Positions 54,801 through 64,000 of a DNA stretch of 64,000 nucleotides are shown one piece after another. Location of the stretch: contig OZ005691.1 of NCBI GenBank assembly GCA_963930775.1, positions 7,251,000 to 7,314,999 on the forward strand, written 5' to 3'. The translations under genes and the position numbers were made by a program. Source of the stretch: Cliona cf. orientalis. Its lineage: Eukaryota > Porifera > Demospongiae > Clionaida > Clionaidae. Below the pieces are notes generated by a model. It was given only the letters and a program-made list of their open reading frames with translations. It was not told where the DNA came from and ran no database searches. Within the stretch, counting starts at the first letter, position 1. Each line of letters starts with the position of its first letter.

Positions 54801-57800
54801 TTAGAACCAAAAGTACCAGATCTTGAGATTTAGGCATAGCGAGTGGTCAATGCTGTTAATGTGTCACAAGTGAAAAAAGGGGATGTAAAGTTTCTACATG
54901 CATGATAATTGTTAATTTTGGTGTATGTATCTCTTACTGCAGTGTATCCCTGGAGTGGTCTCAACTTAACTGACTTAATAGACAATGGGACTAGTATTTA
55001 TGTCAGCTCCCCTGCCTTCAAGAAGTGGCTGTTCATTCCAGATGACACTCAGCAAATACTCAACAGCCATTTGCTCTATGGTATGTCCGTATATTATTAC
55101 GTAAACAGTACATGTATGCCAGTTTTATTGTCCTTTTGACAAAGAACGTCAAGTATAAAGCATTCTATATACATGTAGTGGGAAAATTGTGTACATGTAT
55201 GGTTCCAAAACTTCGCAGGTTTGCATATAGATTGACTGCCGCAATGAATTATACATTAAATCTTTCAACATTTTCGAATAATAATTTCGAAAAATCGCTG
55301 AAATGAGTACCTGTTAAACACACTATTTCTGAAATTTGTACCTGCAAATAATCATAGCCCTAATTAAGGTACATGTATGCAGTACATGCATTAGCTGACA
55401 AGAAATTACATACTAGTAATGAGCTATAGAAGTTTACGAGACACTAATAGGTCAAAGGGGAAAGCTACATATATGTACTGTACAGTGTTTCCCCCAGCAT
55501 ACCTGAATCAGGGTGGGCCACCCGGCTTGACTTTGGGCTAATTGGATAAACATCAAAGAAATGGGTGGAATTTAAAGCCACAACTTAATTTAAAACCCTA
55601 TGAATATCATTAAGCACCCAGTTTGGATTCTGTTCTGGGGGAATCCCTGGTACATGTACATGTAATCAACTCAGTGATTTATATCTGCGCTCAGTGGCTA
55701 GAAAGCTCCCGTATGTACCATTATTAATCTGACAATCTTTGCTCTTCCTTGATTTGCAGCTGACTTCCTGGTGTACATTGTCGTGTGTCTTCAAATAGTG
55801 TACGTATTCCGTAACCCGCTGAAGCAAGGTACTCCAGACCAGGTTGGCAGAGGTGAAGGAGATGTTCCCAACTTTTACGAGGTCAAACATTGGATTGACT
55901 ACTTTAAAGTGAGTTTGGTAGCTCAGAGCAAGAGTCAGTATCATATTGTAGGGGCAAAGTGTTTGAGGAGAGAGGAGATGATGAGAATAGAGGCTACATA
56001 TGCAGCAAATAGTTGTGATGATTTAGAGGGAGAGCTACATGTATACTACACATAGTGTGATCATGGCCAGGGTTAATTTTCTCTTGCTTTCTTGCTGATT
56101 TTGTAATGCATATATGCATATAGGTGCACATGCTTAAACCAGAGTGTACGTGTATACATGTATGTACATGTATGGATGCATGTATATTATGCGCATAAAG
56201 AGGAAAACATCACTTCTACTCTCTATACATGTTTGTGGTAATTTGCATATTAAAATTTTATGAATGGTGGTGCCGGGTTACAAGGTAGGAGGACATCTTG
56301 CTTTCAGGTAGTGAGTGCCCCCAGCCCTTCCCTCGCTTAATGCATTGTAAATGCTAATTACTTTGGGAGATACAGTACTGTACAGTGTACATGTATATGT
56401 TTTGACTGTATCCTGTGATTACTTGCAGGTATTTATCTTCCAGTACTCGTTCTGGTTCAGTTTGTTCCTGCTGTTCTTCACAGCAGCCTACAGAGTCAGT
56501 CTATTTGGGATTTTCTATCTGCTGGTTGGCTTTGTGTTTCTCTTTAGGGGCCAGCAGATGCTCAGAGACAGACAGCGAATAAGGCATAGATGGTATATAC
56601 CTACATGTATTGAGCCCTTTACACCTCTATAAATTAGACACATACGTAAACGATGACTATGCATGTGCTTCCCTACTTACTGTAATTTGTAAAGTTTTCA
56701 TTAGTAAGATATGTAGTCTTGTCAAATTATTGTTTATTTATATTATTGTAAGTATGTGGCGTGTGTGTGATCAGGAGTACATTTACTCCTGGTGTGATAC
56801 ATGTACATGTACATGTATGTAAGAAAATATTGCCACATGAAACTTTCTAGTGCATAAACTGTGAATTATGGTACATGTATATAAGAGTGTGTATTCTTTC
56901 CTTTCAGGTGGTCAGTGCTTCGATGGTTAACATGGTTCACCTTGCTAGCGAGAGTGTGTCTTCAAGTATGTTCCTTTGTATGATAATCCTATACAGTATA
57001 ATATTCATCTTAGGTTGTTTCCACTGCTGTACATATACATGTAGATTCTTGACTGTGTATTCTGGGAGAAAATTCATTTCACTAAAAGTATCGACAACTG
57101 CCTATTGATTCTTCTTTTCAATGGAGCATGCACAGAGCAGCCTTACTTTGGTAAATTACACTTGCACTACTGTCATGCATGTATCATATCTCCATGCATG
57201 TAATTCCATGTGTATGTATGAAACTTCATAAATTACTGAAGTGCAGCTGCAGACAGCTGTTTCGGCCTAATTGGGCCTTGTCAGTGCAGTGCAGCACTAC
57301 ATGTAGGTGGCCCAGCCATCTCAACGGAAGTCCTCAGGGCTTAAACAAGCTTAGAGTCCTAAAGGACGTGTTTATTTTATAATGAACCAAAGTAGTGTGA
57401 GTTACAGTGTACATGTATATTGGTCACTTGAGTGTATGTATACAGTACGTACATGTGTACAGGCACATGTATGTTATAGTTATAGCACAGGGCCAGGGAT
57501 TACGGCCGAGTCCGAAGGCGTATCCCAAGGACAAGGGTGGTTTACATTGCCATTGCTGCCACATGTTCAAAGAACGGCGTTTGAGTGTAGCTGGTACAAT
57601 GTAGCTAAAATGTTTGCATTTGTGAGTCAAATCTGGAGCTGAAACGGAGATGAATTGTGTAGATCTAATGTTGTAACGGCAAAAGAAGCCGACTGCAATC
57701 GACTTTCGATGTTGCCATTCTGAGGAATGAGTTTTTTTGATTTGCAAGAAGTGTGAGGGGTGGATGGGTGGGTTATGGCGCTGGATCTTCTTTTTTCATG

Positions 57801-60800
57801 GATTTCAACTTGCTTTCACATTTAAAACTGTCTTCAAGGCTTTAGATCGTGACTTACATTTATATTTTGTACAGTGTTATATATGGGGCAACACGTCCAC
57901 TTTTTGTGCATACGTGATTGTGTCCAACCACCTCTGGCAGGAAGTATAATAGGTGGGATATACATGTATGAATACATGGTATACTTGTCTAAATCATTGG
58001 TAGTGTTGATATAGCTGGTCATTTTGAAGTATTGAACGCATTAGACCACAAAACTTCTGACTACATACATGTACAATATACATGTACAATTTTATTATTA
58101 TGACATGTATCATAAATTTTGTGCTCGTGTAGGCTCTGCTGTTCCAGTATGTGGGGATGAGCCAATTAACCTGGGCCTCTGGATCGATGCTCTCAACTTC
58201 ATTGTAGTCTCACTGCAGATTATTATATTTGATACCCAGCATGCTGAGGTGGTCAAGAATGAGCTTACCACAAAAGTGAACCAGTCCGAATCGTAAGTAA
58301 TGCTATTATGAACACTAGGGTGAGAGAGTGTGTGTGAGAGAGAGGGAGGAGGAAGGAGGAGAGAAAGAGGGAGAGAGAGAAATGGGGTTGGGGGAGGGGT
58401 AGAGTGAGTGTGAGAAAGAAGAGAGGGAAATGATGAAGAGATATGGGAGAGAAGGAGTGCTACCCCGGGTACGAGAGTTCCATTGGGCAAGAGTATATTA
58501 ACCGACCACTCCTAATTGTCACGGTATACTGTACATGTAAGTGAGTCGTCCTTTGCATGATTCATATTACATGTTTGCCTGAGTGGGTGCTGGGATTCTC
58601 TCTCTAGATTTGGGATTGATTAACGTAGCTACTGAACTTTCATTTATATATACATGTACATGTATACATGTATGCATACATATACTTATATGTTAATTTT
58701 GTAGCTTCCGGAAGATATTTGATAAGAAGGTGAAAGAGTATCAAGAAGCCCAGAAAATGAAAAAGGATAAAGAGATTGAAGAGCTGGTTGAAAGGTACAT
58801 GCACACCATACAATTTTTGTACTTCCTGCAAATAGCTATATAGTATAAGCTGTTCTGTGCTACCGATTGCACTCTTGGAAAAGAGGGATGAGAGAGTCTG
58901 AGTGGTGGGACTTGTTTTTTAATAACTAGTGTCATGCAGGGCCTGTTTGGGGTGAGCCTGAGCTGAGCTTCGGAAAGTCTCTGTCAGTAGCTGCGACTCG
59001 AAGAATTTAATAAATCCATTGCACGATAGATCGTGTAGACCACTGACACAGATCCAAGCAGACAATGACAGACAGTCTCATAGTGCCGTGTAGGCCTATA
59101 GGTCTACAGCTGCATGCATGATAGTCCCCTCCATCCTACAGTGCCAATAGTTAGCTGGTCCTTACGTTGTTGAGCTGACCACGAGCTCTGTCTCACTCTC
59201 TCCTTCTTTGGAGCCTTCTGCTTAATTCTGTACGGCATGGTACTGTAGCTTGCTTGATCAATACAAGCATGAGTGTAAATTTACAAGTTGCAAAATTAGA
59301 ACGGCGTATATACGGCCTGTACCCCAGGCATGAGAGTGCGCAATAGAATATTTCGTGTTTATGTCCATAGAGCATCGCTGGGAATATAATTTCGCGTGAC
59401 TGACGTATCATAATAATGTAGTATAAATTTGTGCAGAGCTGTACCATTTATGTGGGTCTCGCTCAGGCTCGCCCAACTATGGTGGTGCTTATGCATAAAA
59501 ATTATATACATGTATTTTGTGTACTGATGATAATACCAACAATAATAATTGAGGGAAAAACTGAATACATATACACATGTACATGTACTGAGGTGTATGC
59601 ATTTGATGTCAGCTTGCTTATCATGATAAAACACAATGCTAATAGTGTAGCAGTATTAATATGTAGACAATTCACTTGTGTAAATGTACTTGGCAGCAAG
59701 TGGATCTCAAGGCAAAAATGGTCCCCAGAATCCCCCATATGTATTGACAGCAGTCTGACAAGCCCCTGGCCACACCTTACCACGATTGGGGTTGAAGTAG
59801 GTGGCTTGATACTTGGCTAGCTTTGCCTGCATTTGCTTGAGAATATCTGGCTGCTTCTCTGCCAGGTTATTCCTCTCCTCCGGGTCTGTCATGATGTTGT
59901 AGAGGCAGCCTGTGTCCCCACAGTCCTGCACTCCTGGGATCCCTCCGTGAGGGTTGGTTACGTTGGGGTAGTGTGGTCCTGTCCAACCAGCTTGTCTGAC
60001 TGTGCCGGTTAGGATCTTGTAGTCGCCACTGATCAGTGTAACGTTGCTCACAGGGACGTCTTCTCTAGGAGACTGCTCAGTTTCTCCTGATATAAGGGGC
60101 CACATGTTCATGCTGTCTATGGGAGGCAGATTGGCTTTGGCGGCTCTCTCATCTTTTGGGTCCACTTCAGCAAGAGAGCAAAAAGTGGCATACCAGTCAG
60201 CTAGATGGATCTTCCCGGTTAGCTTCCGTCCTTGCATTTTTTGTGGTAGAAAGCCCCCTGAGGCAAATGCGTTTACGCGCACACCACCTTGCCAGTCAGA
60301 AGCCTTGCCTCCCTTGAGGGGGTAGTTGTTGGCTCCACCTCCTGGATATGCTGGTCCGCCATTGTCACTGCTGGTGACCCAGAGGAGGTTGTCCCACATC
60401 CCTTTTCTTTTGAGAGCATCCACCAGCTCACCAACCACATCATCTAGGTAGCTCACCATGGCATGGTAGTACTGACGGTCATGGTCATCGATGAAGCTAA
60501 ATTTGTTCAAATATTGATCAGGCACCTGGAGAGGTGAGTGAACAATGTGGGGAGCATAGTAGAGGAACAGTGGAGTCGATGGTTCATGGTTTTTGACCAC
60601 GCTCAGCAGTTGCTCTTTGAAGAGGCCTTCCTCGTAGTTGTCAGGACCTGTTCCATTCAACCCATGGCCAGGTTTATCTGTCACCCAAATGTCTACAATC
60701 TTTGTTCCATTGCAAGCTTCTGCTGTCTCAGTGTAGTAATCATTGGCATGGTGAAAGTATCCAAAAGAGCTATCAAAGCCACGTCCCATTGGGGTGTGGT

Positions 60801-62793
60801 CAGGAGTGGCCATCCCAGCATCCCACTTTCCAACCTGGTGTGTAGCATAGCCGCCTCCTTTCAGCTTGGTAGCCAGACCGGTCATATTGCGTGGAATGGC
60901 GGAGTAGCCAGATACAGGGTCATCTGGGTTGTAGTAGTCAGGTGAGATGTTCTGGTCATTGACATGGATGGGTAGCCTTCCACTCATAAGACAGGAGCGG
61001 GAGGGAGAGCACACGTTGAAGACGTAGTGTTGGTCCAGTTCCAGGCCTTCCTTGACCAGTTTGTCAATGTTCGGAGTGACCACCTCATCGGTGGGAGGGT
61101 CACGGTGGTAGCCAACATTTGCCCAGCCCCAATCATCCACCAGCATGAACACCAGATGGGGCTTACCAGCTCTGGTAGTGGTGTTTGGCTTGTGGTGTCT
61201 TGCCTCAGTCAAGATCAAAATCCCCAGCAGGAGCACAAAATAACAGTAAACGTTCACCATCTTTGTAATTGGCTGCCAGCAAATACTTTGCCACTAGCAT
61301 GTGACTTTATAGGACATTCATGGCTTTAAATACACTTTAAGTATCAGTTGATACATGTTCATGTACAGGTGTGGCTATAGTGAATGAATATTACTATATT
61401 GATGATCAATTATATATGTCATGCTCCTTTGCTCGATCAATATGAACATACATGTACATGTATGCATATTATTATGGTGAAAATGGCTTCAATAGTATAC
61501 TCTACTGTCGGTACAGTGTAACAGGTACCATTATACAAAAATGTACTAATTTTCATTATTCAGGACTGAGAAATTGGTTGTTTCAGAAAAGAAAATTGAC
61601 CATTTGCTCTATGCTGGAGGTAAGGGTCCAATTCCTTATTCTGCCAGAAAATAAATTATGTAGATGTGCTCATGTATGTAGAATGAAGTGTTTACTATAA
61701 TATATATGATTGCAGTGCGTGTGCCTAAGGATATTGAGATTCGTCGCCCTCGAGGACGAACCTCGACCTCGACTAGTAAGGCCGAGGAAGATGTTGACCT
61801 TGTGACCTCTACAACCGTCACACCCGATAGCATGACTAGTGCAGAGGAGAGGGAGAGAGGCTCTGCTAAGAAACTCTATGACCAGTTTATTGAGATAGTG
61901 GATTGGGTGATTGAACAACTGGAGCAAGGAAGTTCATTGTATAGACAGGTGGTGGGCGATATAAAGGAGTCCCAGTCGCCAGCACATGTTAGCACTGAGA
62001 GTGAGCCAATTGCCCTTGGGAGGACCAGGTATGGCAGCACTGATGATACCCCCCAGTCACCTCCAACCACAGTGATAGTAGAGGTACATGAAGAAGCAGC
62101 TAAACCGGGAGACCAACAGCCTGAGGCCGGTAAAGAAAAAGATGAACAGCAAACAGAGAAGCCAAGCAAGAAGAAGAAAAAGAAGAAGAAACTAAAGAAA
62201 TCTAAGAGTGTTGGGTTTGATGTTCCCGGTGAGTCCTTGATAGATGAGCTACACGTTCAACCGTCCGAGAAACAGCAAGAAGAGATCCAGCAGATTGAAG
62301 GTGAACTGGAAGAGAGGGCTTACAAAGCAACCAGCCGGCTAAGGAGGCTATCGATAGCTATCTACTACTTCTTGCTGGCTCACTCTGACTATCCTGTCTT
62401 CTTCTTTATTATTCTCAACATTATCCTTAATGGGAGTGTGCTATCTATGGCGTATGCCTTCCTCCTCTACACCTGGGGCCTGCTCTCCATCCCCTGGCCT
62501 ACTAGAAAGTTCTGGCTCACTCTGATATTCTACACTATGTCAGTGCTACTCATAAAGTATGCCTTCCAATTTCATGAAATCAACTACTGGATGGAGCATT
62601 TTGATTCGAACAGTGGTCTCTACCCACCCCTAGTGCTGGGAATTCTGCACAGAAAGAATTTTTTCACGAATGCTGTTTGGGATATCTTGCTACTCATTGC
62701 CCTATTGCTGCACCGAGGCTTGTTGGTGCAATATGGACTGTGGAGTGCTGGACCAAAGGAGGAGAGCATTATCAAATCCTTCACCAATATATT
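39351..62793 (+). CDS. PIEZO: PIEZO mechanosensitive ion channel (5' part; continues beyond the window)
   Basis: Thirty coding exons: 39351-39435, 39658-39753, 41700-41816, 42127-42169, 42390-42628, 43102-43233, 45058-45313, 45461-45620, 48851-48997, 49122-49172, 49495-49674, 50235-50501, 50895-51033, 51254-51459, 51874-52046, 52317-52582, 52762-53225, 53614-53715, 53795-53851, 53927-54076, 54406-54625, 54943-55080, 55760-55908, 56429-56592, 56908-56965, 57875-57952, 58133-58292, 58705-58794, 61564-61619 and 61716-62793, about 1840 aa. Family landmarks: N-terminal SYLLLLLIIFLLPGP, GVAVPSLTSFVYY, NWIGL, QYFFLLGAPPSVC, WWSVLRWLTWF, a charged beam helix (KKVKEYQEAQKMKKDKEIEEL) and the final SVPRPS-like block SIPWPTRKFW, ending in HRGLLVQYGLWS. 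PIEZO trimers open Ca2+-permeable pores under membrane tension. The anchor, cap and pore lie downstream. Exon 26 (57875-57952) does not keep frame; exon 10 has a GC donor. Confidence 0.93.
39769..39802. repeat. poly-C run
   Basis: About 33 C in a row just after PIEZO exon 2 (exon end 39753). It lies in the intron. It makes spurious Pro/Gly ORFs. Confidence 0.9.
39960..40804. mobile_element. outer inverted-repeat element in PIEZO intron 2
   Basis: Ends TACCGTAGGATTGGTATG and CATACCAATCCTACAGTA are inverted copies. Subterminal TTATGCGATTTT-type repeats follow. A second element occupies 40379-40768. Confidence 0.7.
40379..40768. mobile_element. inner MITE nested in the outer element
   Basis: Inverted ends TACCGTATTCACTCGATCAGACGCC and GGCGTTTGATTGAGCCAATACGGTA (a few mismatches), with interior repeats GAATAGTCGCC and GAATAGTTGCC. 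It inserted inside the older element. Confidence 0.7.
44291..44891. mobile_element. inverted-repeat element, 601 bp, in PIEZO intron 6
   Basis: Ends TACCGTATAGCTCCAAATTTTTGTGG and CACGAAAATTTGGAACTATACGGTA. Subterminal blocks are rich in CACGAAAATTTT on both arms. There is an unrelated short central segment but no transposase. Confidence 0.8.
46240..46245 (-). terminator. poly(A) signal of the nested secreted-protein gene
   Basis: AATAAA on the minus strand, about 125 nt beyond the stop at 46369. Confidence 0.5.
46369..47719 (-). CDS. secreted protein of unknown family, nested in a PIEZO intron
   Basis: Four exons: 47719-47516, 47403-47309, 47070-46899 and 46653-46369, phase-consistent (0, 2, 0), encoding 251 aa. 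The first 28 residues are a signal peptide (KVCLIVGALLLGYLTTSTTLAAP). The middle is helical and charged, with NPGCAYCTRF. A Ser/Thr/Gln-rich low-complexity stretch follows (QSSDSSSQDQ ... TTSPTTSSPTSTAS), then the conserved-looking C-terminal YCSNLCPEQQVEIFMRMSLFASVYVWVDMIGLADQL. Cysteines are few and paired. I do not recognise the family. A TATA box upstream and a poly(A) signal downstream support an independent transcription unit. It lies in PIEZO intron 8 on the opposite strand. Confidence 0.8.
47792..47799 (-). promoter_or_regulatory. TATA box of the nested secreted-protein gene
   Basis: GGTATATAAAGAGG on the minus strand, about 75 nt upstream of the ATG at 47719. Confidence 0.55.
52136..52206 (+). 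repeat. possible degenerate tRNA-derived sequence
   Basis: GGGGTTATAGAGCACCCGTAG...GGGTTCACTTTCC loosely resembles pol III A and B boxes in the right order and spacing. It lies in PIEZO intron 15. This is weak. Confidence 0.2.
58319..58440. repeat. GA-rich tract
   Basis: An imperfect GAGAGA/GGAGG tract just after PIEZO exon 27. It produces an artificial Ser/Pro/Leu ORF on the minus strand. Confidence 0.85.
59707..61260 (-). CDS. arylsulfatase (ARSB/I/J-like), intronless, nested in PIEZO intron 28
   Basis: One exon, 517 aa, with a signal peptide at residues 1-20. The sulfatase signature is complete: metal-binding Asp42-Asp43 (LVDDWGW), formylglycine motif C84-S-P-S-R88 followed by SCLMSGR, GKWDAG at 144-149 with His141, HSPLQVP at 241-247 and DNGG with Asp299/Asn300, then PLKGGKASDWQGGVR. 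Animal arylsulfatase B normally has CTPSR; here it is CSPSR, which FGE-type enzymes also modify. It should hydrolyse sulfate esters, probably of glycosaminoglycan or other sulfated polysaccharide, in the lysosome or outside the cell; the substrate is not determined. The gene is opposite to PIEZO between exons 28 (58794) and 29 (61564). A TATA box precedes it. Lack of introns may reflect retroposition or transfer. Confidence 0.92.
   Translation of the reverse strand: MVNVYCYFVLLLGILILTEARHHKPNTTTRAGKPHLVFMLVDDWGWANVGYHRDPPTDEVVTPNIDKLVKEGLELDQHYVFNVCSPSRSCLMSGRLPIHVNDQNISPDYYNPDDPVSGYSAIPRNMTGLATKLKGGGYATHQVGKWDAGMATPDHTPMGRGFDSSFGYFHHANDYYTETAEACNGTKIVDIWVTDKPGHGLNGTGPDNYEEGLFKEQLLSVVKNHEPSTPLFLYYAPHIVHSPLQVPDQYLNKFSFIDDHDRQYYHAMVSYLDDVVGELVDALKRKGMWDNLLWVTSSDNGGPAYPGGGANNYPLKGGKASDWQGGVRVNAFASGGFLPQKMQGRKLTGKIHLADWYATFCSLAEVDPKDERAAKANLPPIDSMNMWPLISGETEQSPREDVPVSNVTLISGDYKILTGTVRQAGWTGPHYPNVTNPHGGIPGVQDCGDTGCLYNIMTDPEERNNLAEKQPDILKQMQAKLAKYQATYFNPNRGKVWPGACQTAVNTYGGFWGPFLP
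61305..61311 (-). promoter_or_regulatory. TATA box of the sulfatase gene
   Basis: CCTATAAAGTC on the minus strand, 45-51 nt upstream of the sulfatase ATG. Confidence 0.55.
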
Positions 62794-64000
62794 GTAAGCT
62801 TTAATTCAGTGTGAGAGTAATTGAGCTCGCCCAATATTTTGCATGATACATGTAAAGTCTGCTTACATGTACTGTATCCCGAAAATAAGCCCCGCTTTTT
62901 CAGCAGTAGATGTGATCCAGACTGGGGAGGGGATTATTTTCAAATTCTCCTTTAATATAAGCCCCCTCCAGCAGATGGCTTTGCCTACCATCTCTTCTCC
63001 ACCTACATAACACTTGCTTAGCCATCGTACGTAGTCTACCCTCACTTTGGGCTCCAACATAGCAGTAAGAGGTGCTATGCTCATGTGATCGATTTAGTAT
63101 CTCCGGTGAGCACTAAAACATGGCTGATTCTTTCAGTCTACATGGGTAAGTTGCATACGCTTACAGGCTACGTTCGATGCCTTAATCATAGAGAATCTGA
63201 GATGGAGTCTAAGAGTCAGACCTACTCTCGACTTTGATAGTGACAAGTCTCAATGGGACCTGGGATGAACTCGACAGCACAGTACTATATACAAAACAAG
63301 TATAAAAACAATTAAATAAAATTGAAGGATGAAGTAGGGATGGCAGGATCAAAAAGTACACAAACAAGATTTGTAAGGGATAATCACATCTACTATCCCT
63401 ACGCTTGCTTTTCTTTATTATTACGCACCTATTAATGTCAACATACTTGTCGAGTGAAGTATGTGGAAGACATTCAGGTTATTCCTAGTTGTCACGATGG
63501 TATCATGATCAGTTTGATTCAATCACACGCATTATTACTGGTTATTTTGGCATCCCTCAACTTGAAAGCAAGCGTAGGGATGTATAGTAGATGCGATTAT
63601 CCCTTACAAATCTTATTTGTGTACTTTTTGATCCTGCCATCCCTACTTCATCCTTCAATTTTATTTAATTGTTTTTATACTTGTTCCTGTTCTTTTTTAT
63701 TGCACATAGTGCATTTTATCAATGTCATCTTACATGGCTTGCTCACAACTTCTGTCCAGTGTAATTAAGTGGACGATGGGAGGTGCCGAAGTTTTGTAGC
63801 CACGCCTCTCGTTAACTTGCGTTCATATGCCTATGTGATGAAGCAGGCTGATAAAGAAGGCTGTTTTAGGCGGCCCAAGTAGTGATGAGACTCTTCCATC
63901 TAGGGAGAAAACCAAGTTCGCTAGCAGCAGCTACTCGGCATAATTCTATGATCTGTACATTACCGCTCCACGAGCCTTGCGCCTTCGTATGATATCTATG
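62794..64000 (+). other. PIEZO intron after exon 30 (to the window edge)
   Basis: The donor ATATT|GTAAGC overlaps an in-frame TAA. I take the donor as real because the protein still lacks its pore. No further PIEZO exon is visible before 64000. A segment near 62878-62975 with CCGAAAATAAGCCCC looks like an interspersed repeat. Confidence 0.5.
63296..63684. mobile_element. long inverted repeat (arms about 115 bp)
   Basis: The left arm 63296-63410 and right arm 63567-63684 are almost perfect reverse complements: ACAAGTATAAAAACAATTAA... ends the outer side, and ...CTACGCTTGCTT the inner side. They are separated by 156 bp of unrelated sequence. The pair could form a hairpin or cruciform, or be a foldback/MITE element. 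Confidence 0.85.

Noticed and set aside
58110-58490. 126-codon Ser/Pro/Leu-rich minus-strand ORF
   Set aside because: A shadow of PIEZO exon 27 plus the adjacent GA-rich tract.

Overview
The window is animal nuclear DNA. Genes are split by short GT-AG introns, intergenic DNA is rich in palindromic miniature transposons and simple repeats, and the products are animal-type: a PIEZO channel, lysocardiolipin acyltransferase-like enzymes and a kinase-coiled-coil-kelch protein. The kinase wording (HRDLTARN, DMGVAR, YMPPEA) and the Pmp-repeat multi-pass membrane proteins resemble families I know from sponges, so a demosponge is my best inference, but the sequence alone does not prove it.

Left third (1-23 kb): two related multi-pass membrane proteins, a short one (2957-4675, +) and a long one with a Pmp-like beta-helix ectodomain (8679-12466, -, broken by an apparent 1-nt deletion). 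Next is a divergent pair: an unidentified minus-strand gene (first exons 16479-16967) and a kinase / coiled-coil / kelch gene (17125-22543, +) with two apparent 1-nt frameshifts. The rest is repeats, including several elements ending in TACCGTA...TACGGTA.

Middle (23-38 kb, all minus): a 14-exon secreted subtilisin/proteinase K-like protease (23621-27017), every exon of which is too short to stand out as an ORF, then two tandem LCLAT1/AGPAT-like acyltransferase genes (27918-33356 and 33882-37796). Both copies are interrupted at the same places and share a 10-nt microexon.

Right (38-64 kb, +): a PIEZO gene from its start codon at 39351, followed through 30 coding exons to 62793. The pore and C-terminus lie beyond the window. 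Two opposite-strand genes sit inside its introns: a four-exon secreted protein of unknown family (46369-47719) and an intronless sulfatase (59707-61260). PIEZO and the second acyltransferase copy start head to head across a CpG-rich stretch near 38.0 kb.

Functional themes are membrane sensing (PIEZO, the Pmp-like receptors, the kinase), phospholipid remodelling, and secreted or lysosomal hydrolases (protease, sulfatase). Nothing shows that these genes form one pathway; the neighbourhood looks like ordinary animal gene order with nesting and tandem duplication.
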